DNA of 33,504 bases from Vulcanimicrobiota bacterium (GTDB taxonomy: Bacteria; Vulcanimicrobiota; Vulcanimicrobiia; Vulcanimicrobiales; Vulcanimicrobiaceae). How positions within the stretch are numbered: position 1 is the first letter of the stretch; every line of letters begins with the position of its first letter. Both the position numbers and the translations under genes were made by a program. This document shows, one piece after another, positions 17,848 to 28,212 of the stretch. The DNA lies in contig JASHOM010000089.1 in NCBI GenBank assembly GCA_030041115.1, positions 1 through 33,504 of the forward strand, written 5' to 3'. The notes under the pieces are model-generated. The model was given only the letters and a program-made list of their open reading frames with translations, had not been told where the DNA came from and ran no database searches.

Positions 17848-18600
17848 CTAACGACCTTTCGCAAAAATGAGGAGCTGCAAGCCCGCGAATATCAAGACCA
17901 GCTCTATCAAGAGCGCGAAAATTCGTTCCGGCAGACGTTCGACGATGTTCCTTCCAACGTACGAGCCGGCGATCATTGCCGGAGACAAAGCCAAGCCGAT
18001 GAGCGCCGATTGCGCGGAGATCAAACCCAGGTTTCGATAGGCGAGCGCCTTCGTCGCATGCATGCAGAGCGCGCCTACCGCTTCAGTCGCGACGTATGCG
18101 GTCTTGAGCAAGCCGTACGATAAGAACCACGGCGCCACGAACGGACCGACGCTTCCAAGGATCGCCGACAGGAATCCGAATGCGACGCCCACGGGCACAA
18201 AGCCCCAGAGCGCCATCGCACGACGGTGAAATGCCGTGTGACGATAGACGACCGTGGCGAGCAAGAAGATGCCGAGCAGCCGCTCCAGCCAGACAACCGA
18301 AAGGTCAGCGAAGATCACCGACCCGGCTATTGCGGATGGGACCGCGCCGAGCACGAAAAGGCCGGCAACCTTCCAATCGATCGCGTGGCGTCCGAAGAAT
18401 GCCCGGGACCCGTTCCCCACGGCTTGCGCAATCGTAAGAATCACGACCGCAGGACGCGCACCGTAAGCGGCAACCAGTGCCGGGAGCATTAGAACCGCTC
18501 CGCCGAAACCCGTCACTCCGGAGATCGTCGAGGCAATGAAAGCGAGAACGAGCACGCCGCCGAAAACGAAGGTGTTAACGAGAGTCGCGTGCGGCGCCAT
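17848..18600 (-). CDS. TauE/SafE-family sulfite exporter-like permease
   Basis: FIASTISGVTGFGGAVLMLPALVAAYGARPAVVILTIAQAVGNGSR; 7-8 TM segments; start chosen at MAPHATLVN. Confidence 0.88.
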   Translation of the reverse strand: MAPHATLVNTFVFGGVLVLAFIASTISGVTGFGGAVLMLPALVAAYGARPAVVILTIAQAVGNGSRAFFGRHAIDWKVAGLFVLGAVPSAIAGSVIFADLSVVWLERLLGIFLLATVVYRHTAFHRRAMALWGFVPVGVAFGFLSAILGSVGPFVAPWFLSYGLLKTAYVATEAVGALCMHATKALAYRNLGLISAQSALIGLALSPAMIAGSYVGRNIVERLPERIFALLIELVLIFAGLQLLIFAKGR

Positions 18601-18758
18601 GTCGTGCTCGACCTTCGTCCGGTTTTCCGCCGAGCCTTCGCTCGCGGCCCGCTTGGGAAGGATTTGCCGCCCGGAAACGCAACCGCTCAATTACGTCCGG
18701 AGGAGCTGCGTCTCCCTTCCGGAGCAAACTCCCTCGCTACATCTGTAAGGAGACCCAC

Positions 18759-19856
18759 ATGATGCGTTCGTTGACTGCAACGCTGTGTACGATGGTCGCC
18801 GTTGGACTTCTTGCGGGCTGCTCGGGGTTCGGATCGACGAGCTCCTCGCTGCCCGGCATGGGAAGCCAATCGCAGCGTCTGCACAACGCAAACAATGCGC
18901 CGCTCAGCCTGATTCCACAGGGTTTCGTCCCGGCGGGCGTACGGCGGCTTCACCTCGACGTCCCTCCTCTGAAGAAAACCAAATCCTCCGGACTGATCTA
19001 CGCCAGCGAGTTTTACGGCGACGCGGTCTACGGCTATCCAAATCCCAACAGCAAAGACAAGCCGGCGACCTGCTCGCTCGGCACTTCGGCAAACTATCTC
19101 GAATACGTCAACGGCTTCGGGACCGACTCGAAGGGCGACACGATGATTCCGGCGTTAACGCCGAGCACCTCGGACTATCTCTACATCAACGTCTTCAAGC
19201 CGAACTGCGGCGCGCTCGTGTGGTCGACCGAGGTCGAAGCCGGACAGGCCGCCGACGCATACACGAATGCCAAGAGCGCGATTACCGGATCGATCCTCGT
19301 CGGGTTGCTTCGAATTGGGACCACCGACGCCGGCGGCGCCGTGATATGCTCGGCCAAGAGCGGATGCGGTACGCCGATTAGCAACGCATCGGTTACGGGT
19401 TACGTCGCCGGTGTCGCAATGGCGACAAACGGAGACTGCTGGATCTCGGGCGCGACGGACACGACCACGGGCTTCGTTCTCGTGTACTTCAAAGGTTGCA
19501 CCGGCTCGGGTAAAGTGGCCTCCGGCACGAAGAACGCAAGCTACGGCGGCCTCTTCTTCGACGCGGCGGGCAATCTGGCAGCGGTGGACGGCAGCGGAAT
19601 GCTGTACGTCTACCAGGGATGCGATCCCAAATGCAAGGTGGTGAGCACCTCGAAGCTCGAGGGTGAGTCGTTCTTCGGCGGTCTCGACTCCAAGGGGACG
19701 AGTCTGGCGCTCGGCGATTACGAGAACGGCCAGATCGACGTCTATTCCTATAGCACGAAAAAGGGTGCGAAATACCAGTACAGCTTCTCCAACGGACTCA
19801 CGCAAAGCGACATGGTCGAAACCGGGCAGTTCGCTCCGGCCATCAAGAAGACCTAA
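18759..19856 (+). CDS. Putative lipoprotein, beta-propeller-like
   Basis: RBS AAGGAG before ATG; MMRSLTATLCTMVAVGLLAGCSGFG lipobox; repetitive GLIYASEFYGDAVYGYPNPNS... and GGLFFDAAGNLAAVDGSGMLYVYQG segments. Confidence 0.78.
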   Translation: MMRSLTATLCTMVAVGLLAGCSGFGSTSSSLPGMGSQSQRLHNANNAPLSLIPQGFVPAGVRRLHLDVPPLKKTKSSGLIYASEFYGDAVYGYPNPNSKDKPATCSLGTSANYLEYVNGFGTDSKGDTMIPALTPSTSDYLYINVFKPNCGALVWSTEVEAGQAADAYTNAKSAITGSILVGLLRIGTTDAGGAVICSAKSGCGTPISNASVTGYVAGVAMATNGDCWISGATDTTTGFVLVYFKGCTGSGKVASGTKNASYGGLFFDAAGNLAAVDGSGMLYVYQGCDPKCKVVSTSKLEGESFFGGLDSKGTSLALGDYENGQIDVYSYSTKKGAKYQYSFSNGLTQSDMVETGQFAPAIKKT

Positions 19857-19953
19857 TCCGGCAGTCCGGGTCGCGCGCTGCGGCGTCGCTGCCCATCCAC
19901 CGCTTCGCGCGTTACGGCGGGGGTTTCCGCCGAATGCGATAAATCTAGGAGCG

Positions 19954-21300
19954 ATGGAAACGGCGGCTTCGACGCAGCGCGTCGCCATGGAGGAGATCAC
20001 CGCGCTGGCAAAGCGTCGCGGATTTATCTTTCAATCGAGCGAAATCTACGGCGGCATCAACGGCTTTTGGGACTACGGCCCGCTCGGCGCCGTTCTCAAG
20101 CGCAACGTCAAGGACGCATGGTGGCGCGACACCGTCGAGTTGCGAGACGACGTCGTCGCCTTCGACTCGGCGATCGTCATGCATCCGCTCGTGTGGAAAG
20201 GGTCCGGCCACGTCGACGCTTTCCACGACGTGATGATCGACTGTAAGGTTTGCAAGCATCGTTTTCGCGCCGATCACCTGGCAAACCGCTCGCAATGCCC
20301 GGATTGCGGGAGCAAAGAGTCGTTTACCGAGCCGCGTAACTTCAATCTGATGATGCGGACGTGGGTCGGTCCGATGGAAGATACGTCGTCGGTCGCGTAC
20401 CTGCGGCCGGAGACGGCTCAGGGCATCTTCGTCAACTTCAAGAACATCTACCAAACGGCGCGCAAGCGTCCGCCGTTCGGCGTCGCGCAGATCGGCAAAT
20501 CGTTCCGCAACGAGATTACGCCGGGAAACTTCACGTATCGGTCGCGCGAATTCGAACAAGCCGAGCTCGAGTACTTCGTACCGGACGACGGCAACGATAT
20601 GGCGGTCTTTCGCGAATGGGTCGAGCGGCGCAGGAATTGGTACGCGCAGTACGGCATCGACTCGGAGCGGTTGCGTTTTTACGAGCTGAACGAGTCGGAG
20701 CGTCCGCACTACGCCAAAGCCGGCGTCGACGTCGAATACCTCTTTCCGTGGGGCTGGGGCGAGCTCGAGTCGATCGCGCACCGCGCAACCTTCGATCTCG
20801 ACGCGCACGTGAAGCTCTCGGGCAAAGACCTCCGGTTTTTCGACGAGGCGGCGAAGACGCATTACACGCCGCTGCTGATCGAGAGCTCGGCCGGCGTCGA
20901 TCGCACCGTGCTCACGTTCATGATCGACGCGTACGAGCGCGAGCGCAGCGTCGATCCGAACGGTAAGGAGACGGAACGGACCGTGTTGCGCTTTCACCCC
21001 GCGATCGCCCCGGTGCAAGTTGCGATCTTCTCGCTGGCGCGTAACAAGCCCGAGCTCGTCGAGCGCGCGCGCTCGATCGAAGGGTCGCTGCGGCGCGACT
21101 TCCGGACGCAGTACGACGAAGGAAACATCGGCCAACTCTACCGCCGGCAAGATGAAATCGGAACGCCGTTTTGCATTACCGTGGATTACGATACGCTGGG
21201 CGACGGCACGGTGACGTTGCGCGCGCGAGACACGATGCTCCAGGAACGAGTTGCAGCCGAGGGATTAACGAGCTATTTGAGGGAGAGATTGAAACCATGA
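19954..21300 (+). CDS. glyS: Glycyl-tRNA synthetase (GlyQS, alpha2 type)
   Basis: METAASTQRVAMEEITALAKRRGFIFQSSEIYGGINGFWDYGPLGAVLKRNVKDAWW; CPDCGSKESFTEPRNFNLMM; YLRPETAQGIFVNFKN; class II motifs; AGGAG RBS. Confidence 0.97.
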   Translation: METAASTQRVAMEEITALAKRRGFIFQSSEIYGGINGFWDYGPLGAVLKRNVKDAWWRDTVELRDDVVAFDSAIVMHPLVWKGSGHVDAFHDVMIDCKVCKHRFRADHLANRSQCPDCGSKESFTEPRNFNLMMRTWVGPMEDTSSVAYLRPETAQGIFVNFKNIYQTARKRPPFGVAQIGKSFRNEITPGNFTYRSREFEQAELEYFVPDDGNDMAVFREWVERRRNWYAQYGIDSERLRFYELNESERPHYAKAGVDVEYLFPWGWGELESIAHRATFDLDAHVKLSGKDLRFFDEAAKTHYTPLLIESSAGVDRTVLTFMIDAYERERSVDPNGKETERTVLRFHPAIAPVQVAIFSLARNKPELVERARSIEGSLRRDFRTQYDEGNIGQLYRRQDEIGTPFCITVDYDTLGDGTVTLRARDTMLQERVAAEGLTSYLRERLKP

Positions 21301-23993
21301 CGGTGCAGGCCGCAAAAGATACCAAGTACGTCTATTCTTTCCAAGAAGGAGAGGCGCTGCGAGCACCGGCCGAGCCCAATGCGATGCGCAACATGCTCGG
21401 CGGCAAAGGCGCCGGTCTCGCGGAGATGACTGCGGCCGGCTTGCCCGTGCCGTCGGGTTTTACGATCACGACCGAGGCCTGCTTGCGCTTTTACGAAGCG
21501 GGCGGCGTTTTCCCCGACGGACTGCAAGCGCAGATCGACGGCGCGATGGGCGAGCTGGAGACCCGCACGGGCAAAACATTCGGCAGCGTCGAGAATCCGC
21601 TGCTGGTCTCGGTCCGCAGCGGGGCGCGCGTCTCGATGCCCGGCATGATGGATACGATCCTCAACCTCGGTCTCAACGACGCAACCGTGGGCGGCCTCGC
21701 GAGCCTCACCTCCAACGAGCGCTTCGCCTGGGACGCCTACCGGCGTTTCGTCATGATGTACTCCAGCGTCGTGCTGGGCATCGATAAGGAGCGCTTTGAA
21801 GAAGAGATCGACGACGCCAAAGCGCCGGCGGGCGCAGCTACGGATGCCGAGGTCGACGCGCCCACCTGGCGGAAGCTCGTCGGGCGTTTCAAGGCCATCG
21901 TACGCGAGAGCACCGGCCGCGAGTTCCCGCAGGACGTGCACGAGCAACTGCGCGGCGCAATCGAAGCGGTCTTCGATTCATGGAATTCGAAACGCGCGGT
22001 CGATTATCGCCGCTTCAACAGGTTTTCCGACGATTGGGGCACCGCGGTGAACGTGATGGAGATGGTCTTTGGAAACATGGGCGACGACTCGGGCACGGGC
22101 GTCGCCTTCACGCGCAATCCCAACACCGGCGAGCGCGCGCTCTTCGGGGAATATTTGACCAACGCGCAGGGCGAGGACGTGGTCGCCGGAATCCGCACCC
22201 CCGAGAAGATCGCCGACTTGGCGAAGCATCAGCCGAAGGTGTACGAGCAGTTCCAAGAGATCGCCGGCCGGCTCGAGCGCCACTACCGCGACGTGCAAGA
22301 CCTCGAATTCACGGTGGAACGCGGCAAGCTCTTCATGCTTCAGACGCGCAGCGCGAAACGCACCGCGGAGGCTGCGGTCAAGATCGCGCTCGACTTGGTC
22401 AAGGAGGGCCTCATCGACAAACGGCGCGCCGTTACGATGGTCGGCGCGAACTCGCTCGACCAGCTCTTCCATTCCCGCATCGATCCCGCTGCGGAGATCG
22501 TCGTCGCGTGTAAGGGTCTCAACGCGTCGCCCGGCGCCGCGTGCGGTCGGATCGTCTTTTCCGCCGAGGACGCGGTGGAGTGGAGAGAGCGGGGAAACAA
22601 GACGATTCTCGTGCGAACGGAGACGACGCCCGACGACGTTCACGGGATGATCGCGGCGGAAGGCGTCCTCACCGCGAAAGGCGGAGCGACCTCGCACGCC
22701 GCGGTCGTCGCGCGCGGAATGGGCAAGCCGTGCGTCGCCGGATGCGATGCCCTGCAGGTCGACCGCCGCAACAAAGCCGCGATGCTCGGCTCGCAGGAGC
22801 TGCACGAGGGCGATTGGATCACGATCGACGGCACGACGGGCAACGTCGTCGTCGGCGAGCTGTCCTTGATTCGGCCGTCGTCGAAGCTGCCGGAATGGCT
22901 CGCGACCTTCCTGTCGTGGGCCGACGAGCTGCGTCGCCTGCAAGTGTGGGCAAACGCCGACACGCCCGAGGACGCCGTAAAAGCGCGCGAGCTCGGAGCG
23001 CAAGGCATCGGGCTCTGTCGCACCGAGCACATGTTCATGCAGCAGGAACGCCTCCCGATCGTGCACCGAATGATTCTCGCGGAAACCGCGCACGAACGCG
23101 CTGCGGCGCTCGCGCAACTGCTGCCGTTCCAGCGCGACGATTTCAGCGGCATCCTGCTCGCGATGGACGGCCTGCCGGTGACGATTCGTCTGCTCGATCC
23201 GCCGCTTCATGAGTTTCTGCCGTCACTCGAGCAACTGCTCGTCGAAACGACCGAGTTGCGTCTCACCAAGGGTCCCGGCTCCGCCGAATATCAAGCGAAA
23301 GAGACTCTGCTTGCGCGCGTGCGCCAGCTTCACGAACAGAATCCGATGCTCGGCCTTCGCGTCTGCCGTCTCGGCATCGTCTTTCCCGAAATCTACGAGA
23401 TGCAAGTTCGTGCGATCTTTGAAGCGGCTTGCGCGCTCAAACGCGCGGGCCGCGACCCGAGGCCCGACGTCATGATTCCCGGCGTCGGCACGCAGGAAGA
23501 GATGCAGCTCACGCGCGAGGCGGCCAAACGAACCGCCGGCGAAGTGCTGGCGCAACGCGGGGTCACGCTGGCGTACCGGATCGGAACGATGATCGAGCTT
23601 CCCCGAGCCTGCGTCGTGGCGGACGAACTTGCCGGCTATGCCGAGTTCTTTTCGTTTGGCACGAACGACCTCACCCAAACGACCTACGGATACAGCCGCG
23701 ACGATGCGGAGGGCTCGTTCATTCCGGTCTACCTCGAAAAGCGCATTCTCAAGGAGGATCCGTTCCAAGTGCTCGACCGCCGCGGCGTCGGCGAGCTGAT
23801 GCAGCAGGCGGTGCAGCTCGGGCGCGGCGCGCGCGAGGGTCTCAAGATCGGCATCTGCGGCGAGCACGGCGGCGATCCCGGCAGCGTCGCGTTTTGCGAC
23901 CGGCTGGGACTCGACTACGTTTCGTGTTCCCCCTATCGCGTCCCGATCGCGCGACTGGCCGCGGCCCAGGCCGCCACCGGCGCGTTATCCTAA
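21297..23993 (+). CDS. ppdK: Pyruvate, phosphate dikinase
   Basis: KYVYSFQEGEA...NMLGGKGAGLAEMTAAGLPVPSGFTITTEACLRFY; catalytic His region AKGGATSHAAVVARGMGKPCVAGCDAL; PEP-utilising C-terminal domain; ATGA overlap with glyS. Confidence 0.98.
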   Translation: MTVQAAKDTKYVYSFQEGEALRAPAEPNAMRNMLGGKGAGLAEMTAAGLPVPSGFTITTEACLRFYEAGGVFPDGLQAQIDGAMGELETRTGKTFGSVENPLLVSVRSGARVSMPGMMDTILNLGLNDATVGGLASLTSNERFAWDAYRRFVMMYSSVVLGIDKERFEEEIDDAKAPAGAATDAEVDAPTWRKLVGRFKAIVRESTGREFPQDVHEQLRGAIEAVFDSWNSKRAVDYRRFNRFSDDWGTAVNVMEMVFGNMGDDSGTGVAFTRNPNTGERALFGEYLTNAQGEDVVAGIRTPEKIADLAKHQPKVYEQFQEIAGRLERHYRDVQDLEFTVERGKLFMLQTRSAKRTAEAAVKIALDLVKEGLIDKRRAVTMVGANSLDQLFHSRIDPAAEIVVACKGLNASPGAACGRIVFSAEDAVEWRERGNKTILVRTETTPDDVHGMIAAEGVLTAKGGATSHAAVVARGMGKPCVAGCDALQVDRRNKAAMLGSQELHEGDWITIDGTTGNVVVGELSLIRPSSKLPEWLATFLSWADELRRLQVWANADTPEDAVKARELGAQGIGLCRTEHMFMQQERLPIVHRMILAETAHERAAALAQLLPFQRDDFSGILLAMDGLPVTIRLLDPPLHEFLPSLEQLLVETTELRLTKGPGSAEYQAKETLLARVRQLHEQNPMLGLRVCRLGIVFPEIYEMQVRAIFEAACALKRAGRDPRPDVMIPGVGTQEEMQLTREAAKRTAGEVLAQRGVTLAYRIGTMIELPRACVVADELAGYAEFFSFGTNDLTQTTYGYSRDDAEGSFIPVYLEKRILKEDPFQVLDRRGVGELMQQAVQLGRGAREGLKIGICGEHGGDPGSVAFCDRLGLDYVSCSPYRVPIARLAAAQAATGALS

Positions 23994-25154
23994 AGCTCGG
24001 CGAAGCGGGCGGCGCACGAAGAGCTTTCGCCAGTAGGCCTTGCCGCTGAGCTTGGCGATCACGTCGGAGACCTCGCGCGCGTCGACGATGCCGGCGGGGC
24101 CGTCCACCCAAACGGTCGCTTCGCCGCCCAATCCGAAGGGCAGCCGATGGAGCAGCTGAGCCTGGCTATCGGCCCAGACGTTCTCCGCGCCGAAACGCTC
24201 GACCAGCTCCGCGTGACCGGCCTCGAAGGCGCGCAAATCGCGCTCGGCGTTGAACTCGGCCGCCAGCGCCCAAACTCGGACCCGGTTGCGCAGCGCCCGG
24301 GCCGCCTCGCTCTGATTGTCGTCGAGCGAGTTGAGGACTCGAAAGTCGTCCCAGCGTAAGAATTCGCCGATCGGGTCGAGCGCGCGCGGATCCGGCCACA
24401 GCTCGCGCAGCACGTCGTGGAGCACGTGCTCGAACATCCGCGTCGTGTGATGGAAATAGACCGACGCAAACATCATATAGCGAGCCATGACGAACGACTC
24501 CAGCGCGACGACCCCGCGACGATCGATCCCGACGACGAGCTTGCCGTCGCGCTCGAGCACGCGCAGCGACGCGCTTAGCTGATCGGCGTCGTAGCGCCCG
24601 GTCGCAACGCCGGTGAAGTAGGCGTCGCGCAGGAGATAGTCCATCCGGTCCGCGTCGAGGTTCGGTCCGCTCACCAGCTCCCGGAGCGCGGGATAACGGC
24701 TCCGAGGGTCGCCGACGATCAATCCCAGAACGTCGGCGGGATTTACCTCGAGCGCCGCGATGCCGTCCGTCACCTCCGGCAAGGCAAGCAACGCGGACGT
24801 GCGCTGCTCGTGTGCGACCCCGAGCACGCTCTCGCAGGCGTGACTGAACGGGCCGTGGCCGACGTCGTGGAGCAGCAGCGCGGCACGAACGAGGCGGCGC
24901 TGGTATGCCGCGTCGGCGGCCGTTCCGAAGAATTCGCGACCGCTTCGAAGCAATTCGTCGAAAGCTCGCGACCCCATGGCCAGCGCTCCGAGCGAGTGCG
25001 AGAAGCGCGAATGCTCCGCCGACGGAAACGCGAGGTAGGCCAATCCGAGTTGACGTAGGCGGCGCAGCCGCTGCATCACCGGCAGATCGAGCAGCTGTGC
25101 TTCCGCTGTGGATAACTCGATAAAGTGATGAACGGGGTCGAAAATACGCTTCAC
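23985..25154 (-). CDS. HD-domain phosphohydrolase (dNTPase/SAMHD1-like superfamily)
   Basis: DPVHHFIELSTAEAQLLDLPVMQRLRRLRQLGLAYLAFPSAEHSRFSHSLG; HD motif LLLHDVGHGPFSHACE; LDADRMDYLLRDAYFTGV. Confidence 0.94.
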   Translation of the reverse strand: MKRIFDPVHHFIELSTAEAQLLDLPVMQRLRRLRQLGLAYLAFPSAEHSRFSHSLGALAMGSRAFDELLRSGREFFGTAADAAYQRRLVRAALLLHDVGHGPFSHACESVLGVAHEQRTSALLALPEVTDGIAALEVNPADVLGLIVGDPRSRYPALRELVSGPNLDADRMDYLLRDAYFTGVATGRYDADQLSASLRVLERDGKLVVGIDRRGVVALESFVMARYMMFASVYFHHTTRMFEHVLHDVLRELWPDPRALDPIGEFLRWDDFRVLNSLDDNQSEAARALRNRVRVWALAAEFNAERDLRAFEAGHAELVERFGAENVWADSQAQLLHRLPFGLGGEATVWVDGPAGIVDAREVSDVIAKLSGKAYWRKLFVRRPLRRALG

Positions 25155-25207
25155 GACGACGCGACGGAGACTTCGCAGCGAGCGACGAAAGTCCTAGAGA
25201 ACCATCC

Positions 25208-26998
25208 GTGAGATACGACCAAGACGTTCTTCGCGAAATCCGGGCGCGCATTGACATAGCGAACCTCATCGGGGGCTACCTGCCGCTCAAGAAGCGAGGC
25301 AACGACCTCGTCGGTTTGTGCCCGTTCCACGCCGAAAAGACGCCGTCGTTTCACGTTCATCCCGACCGGGGTTTCTTCAAATGCTTCGGCTGCGGCACGG
25401 GCGGCGACGTGATCACGTTCCTGCAAAAGACGGAGAGTCTGAGCTTCGGCGACGCGGTGCGCGCGCTGGCGAAAAAAGCGGGCATCGAAGTGGCGCCGGA
25501 GAGTCCCCACGCGGCGCGCGCGCGCAGCGAACGCGAGGCGATGTACGATGCGAACCGGATCGCGGCAGCCTATTTCAAGCGGATGCTGGCGACCGAGCAG
25601 GGTGCCGCGGCTCGGGCCTATTGCCGGCAGCGGGGACTCGCGGCAGAAACCGTGGAGCGCTTCGATCTCGGCTATGCGCTCGACGCCTGGGACGGCTTGG
25701 TCGCGGAACTCGGCGCCAACGCGGTCGACCTTGGGCTGGCGGCCAAAGCCGGACTGGTCAAGAGCGGACAGCGCGGCTACTACGATTTCTACCGCAATCG
25801 TCTGATGGTGCCGACCTACTCGACGACGGGTGAAGTGATCGCGTTCGGCGGGCGCGCGCTCGGCGAAGCGGAGCCCAAATATCTCAACACTGCGACGACG
25901 CCCGTCTACGTCAAAGGTCAGCATCTCTTCGCCCTCAACCTGGCGCGCCGCGCCGTCCAAGCCGAGCGGACGCTCATCGTCGTGGAGGGCTATCTCGACT
26001 GCATCGCCTTGCATCAAGCCGGCTTCGAAAACGTGGTTGCGGCGCTGGGAACCTCCTTTACCGCCGAACAAGCGGCAGAGCTACGCAGGTATGCCGATTA
26101 CGTGTTCCTTTGCTTCGACGGCGATGCCGCCGGGAGCGCGGCTGCAACCAAAGCGGTCGAGGTAGCGTCTAAAGAAATCGAGCACACGGGATCCTCGGTT
26201 CGCATCGTGCTGCTCCCCCCCGGCGATGACCCCGACAGTTTCGTACGGCGCGACGGCGCGCAAGCGTTTCGCAACCTCCTCCAATCGGCAAAACCGGCCT
26301 TACAGTTTACGATCGACGTCGAAGTCGACCGGCTTCGGGCCGGATTCGACTCGCCTGCGCGAGCCGCACCGAAGGCGGAGGCGTTGATCCGCGCGTTGGC
26401 GCCGCGCGAGGAGTGGGACCGATGGCGGGTCTACGTCGCCGGCCGGCTGCAGGTGAACGTCGACGACCTTCGGAATAGCACGTTTCTCCGCGATCGCGCT
26501 AATTTTGCTCCGCAGCGCAGCGCGGCGTTCGCGCGCAGCCGGCACGCCGCTGCATCGGTCGAGCCGCTCTCGTTCGAACGCGAAGTTCTGGGCATTTTGC
26601 TCGAGGAGCCGCAGCTCGCCGGCGAGTACGGCGGGCGCATCGGCACAGCGCGTTTTCGTAATGAGGTGTATCGCCGAGTTTACGAGCGGATTGTCGAGGC
26701 CGGCGCCGCGGTCATCACGACGGCAGACGTCTTCGGACTCTTCGCGGAGGATCAGGGCACGCTCGATCTTCTCGCCGAGATTGGGCGGCGCGACCGCAGC
26801 TCCGCCGTGCGGTACGGCGGCTCGGAGGAGCGGCGCGCACACTTGGAACGGGTGGTCGAGCGATTGCAGCTCGAAGACGAGCGGCACCGGTATCGCGAGC
26901 TTTCCGATCTCATTGACGAGCGGCTTTCGAACGGCGAAGAAGTCTCCGAAGAGCTGCGCGGAGAGTTCGACGCGCTCGTCGCGAAGCTCAAGCGATAA
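25208..26998 (+). CDS. dnaG: DNA primase
   Basis: Zinc-binding [39 protein letters not shown] core [21 protein letters not shown]; Toprim [31 protein letters not shown] and CFDGDAAG. Confidence 0.98.
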   Translation: MRYDQDVLREIRARIDIANLIGGYLPLKKRGNDLVGLCPFHAEKTPSFHVHPDRGFFKCFGCGTGGDVITFLQKTESLSFGDAVRALAKKAGIEVAPESPHAARARSEREAMYDANRIAAAYFKRMLATEQGAAARAYCRQRGLAAETVERFDLGYALDAWDGLVAELGANAVDLGLAAKAGLVKSGQRGYYDFYRNRLMVPTYSTTGEVIAFGGRALGEAEPKYLNTATTPVYVKGQHLFALNLARRAVQAERTLIVVEGYLDCIALHQAGFENVVAALGTSFTAEQAAELRRYADYVFLCFDGDAAGSAAATKAVEVASKEIEHTGSSVRIVLLPPGDDPDSFVRRDGAQAFRNLLQSAKPALQFTIDVEVDRLRAGFDSPARAAPKAEALIRALAPREEWDRWRVYVAGRLQVNVDDLRNSTFLRDRANFAPQRSAAFARSRHAAASVEPLSFEREVLGILLEEPQLAGEYGGRIGTARFRNEVYRRVYERIVEAGAAVITTADVFGLFAEDQGTLDLLAEIGRRDRSSAVRYGGSEERRAHLERVVERLQLEDERHRYRELSDLIDERLSNGEEVSEELRGEFDALVAKLKR

Positions 26999-27033
26999 GG
27001 ATGAAAAGTGGGAAGGAGGTGAAAGCAAAAACA

Positions 27034-28200
27034 ATGGCCCGTAAGAAGAGCGGTGGACCGGCGACGGTCGAGCCGCCCGCAACGCTCGAAGAGCTCAAGA
27101 AGAAGCTCATCGCGCGCGGCAAGAGCCAAGGGTCGCTGACCTACGAAGAGATCAGCGCCGCTTTTGACGTGCTCGAAGAGATCAGTCCCGAGCAGCTCGA
27201 GGAATTTTTCGAGGAGCTGGCCGCGGCGGGCATCGAGCTTGCCGAGGAGCAGAAGGACGAAAAGGCTGAAACCGAACGGGAAGAAGAGGCGGAAGAGACG
27301 ATTCCGGACGGCCTCTCGCTCGACGATCCCGTCCGCATGTACCTCAAGGAGATCGGTCGCGTCCCGCTCCTCTCCATGGAGCAAGAAAAATCTTTAGCGA
27401 TGCGGATCGAGGCGGGAGAGTTCGAGGCGCGGCGCGACGGCGCGGGCGACTTGAAGATCGTGGACGGCGGAGAAGAGGCCAAACGCCAGCTCACCGAGGC
27501 CAACCTGCGGCTCGTCGTTTCGATTGCGAAGAAGTATGTCGGCCGCGGCATGCTCTTTCTCGATCTGATTCAGGAAGGCAACCTCGGCCTGATTCGCGCG
27601 GTCGAGAAGTTCGACTACCGCAAGGGATACAAGTTTTCCACGTACGCGACGTGGTGGATTCGGCAGGCGATCACGCGTGCGCTGGCCGATCAGGCGCGCA
27701 CGATTCGCATCCCCGTGCACATGGTCGAGACGATCAACCGCCTCATCAAGGTTTCGCGTCAGCTCCTTCAAGAGCTTGGGCGCGAACCTTCGGTCGAGGA
27801 GATCGCCGAAGCGATGGCGCTGACTCCGGAGAAAGTTCGCGAGGTCATGAAGATCTCGCAGGAGCCGATTTCGCTCGAGACGCCGATCGGCGAAGAAGAA
27901 GATTCGCACCTCGGCGATTTCATCGAAGACCAGGAAGCCGTCGCCCCGGCGGAAGCCGCTTCGGTCATGCTGCTCAAAGAGAAAATGCAGGACGTCTTGC
28001 AGAATCTCACCGAGCGCGAGCGCAAGGTGCTCGTCCTGCGTTTCGGTCTCGAGGACGGGCATCAGCGGACGCTCGAAGAAGTCGGTCAAGAGTTCGGCGT
28101 CACGCGCGAACGCATCCGGCAAATCGAAGCAAAGGCGTTGCGCAAGCTGCGGCATCCGTCCCGCGGCAAGGCGCTCAAGGACTACTGGACGAACGAATAG
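27034..28200 (+). CDS. rpoD: Primary RNA polymerase sigma factor (sigma-70/SigA)
   Basis: [94 protein letters not shown], region 4 [51 protein letters not shown] upstream. Confidence 0.98.
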   Translation: MARKKSGGPATVEPPATLEELKKKLIARGKSQGSLTYEEISAAFDVLEEISPEQLEEFFEELAAAGIELAEEQKDEKAETEREEEAEETIPDGLSLDDPVRMYLKEIGRVPLLSMEQEKSLAMRIEAGEFEARRDGAGDLKIVDGGEEAKRQLTEANLRLVVSIAKKYVGRGMLFLDLIQEGNLGLIRAVEKFDYRKGYKFSTYATWWIRQAITRALADQARTIRIPVHMVETINRLIKVSRQLLQELGREPSVEEIAEAMALTPEKVREVMKISQEPISLETPIGEEEDSHLGDFIEDQEAVAPAEAASVMLLKEKMQDVLQNLTERERKVLVLRFGLEDGHQRTLEEVGQEFGVTRERIRQIEAKALRKLRHPSRGKALKDYWTNE

Positions 28201-28212
28201 CCCTTCAGGATC

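Noticed and set aside
19915-19932. CGGCGG-GGGTTT-CCGCCG hairpin upstream of glyS, considered as T-box or glycine riboswitch
   Set aside because: No T-box consensus (TGGNACCGCG) or riboswitch core seen; the stem is too short.
19945-21150. 401-aa minus ORF opposite glyS
   Set aside because: Antisense to an unequivocal glycyl-tRNA synthetase; composition typical of a shadow frame.
21978-23210. 410-aa minus ORF opposite ppdK
   Set aside because: Antisense to pyruvate phosphate dikinase, no recognisable domain.
24166-25269. 367-aa ORF in another frame of the HD gene
   Set aside because: Extremely Arg-rich; the overlapping frame has the HD signature.
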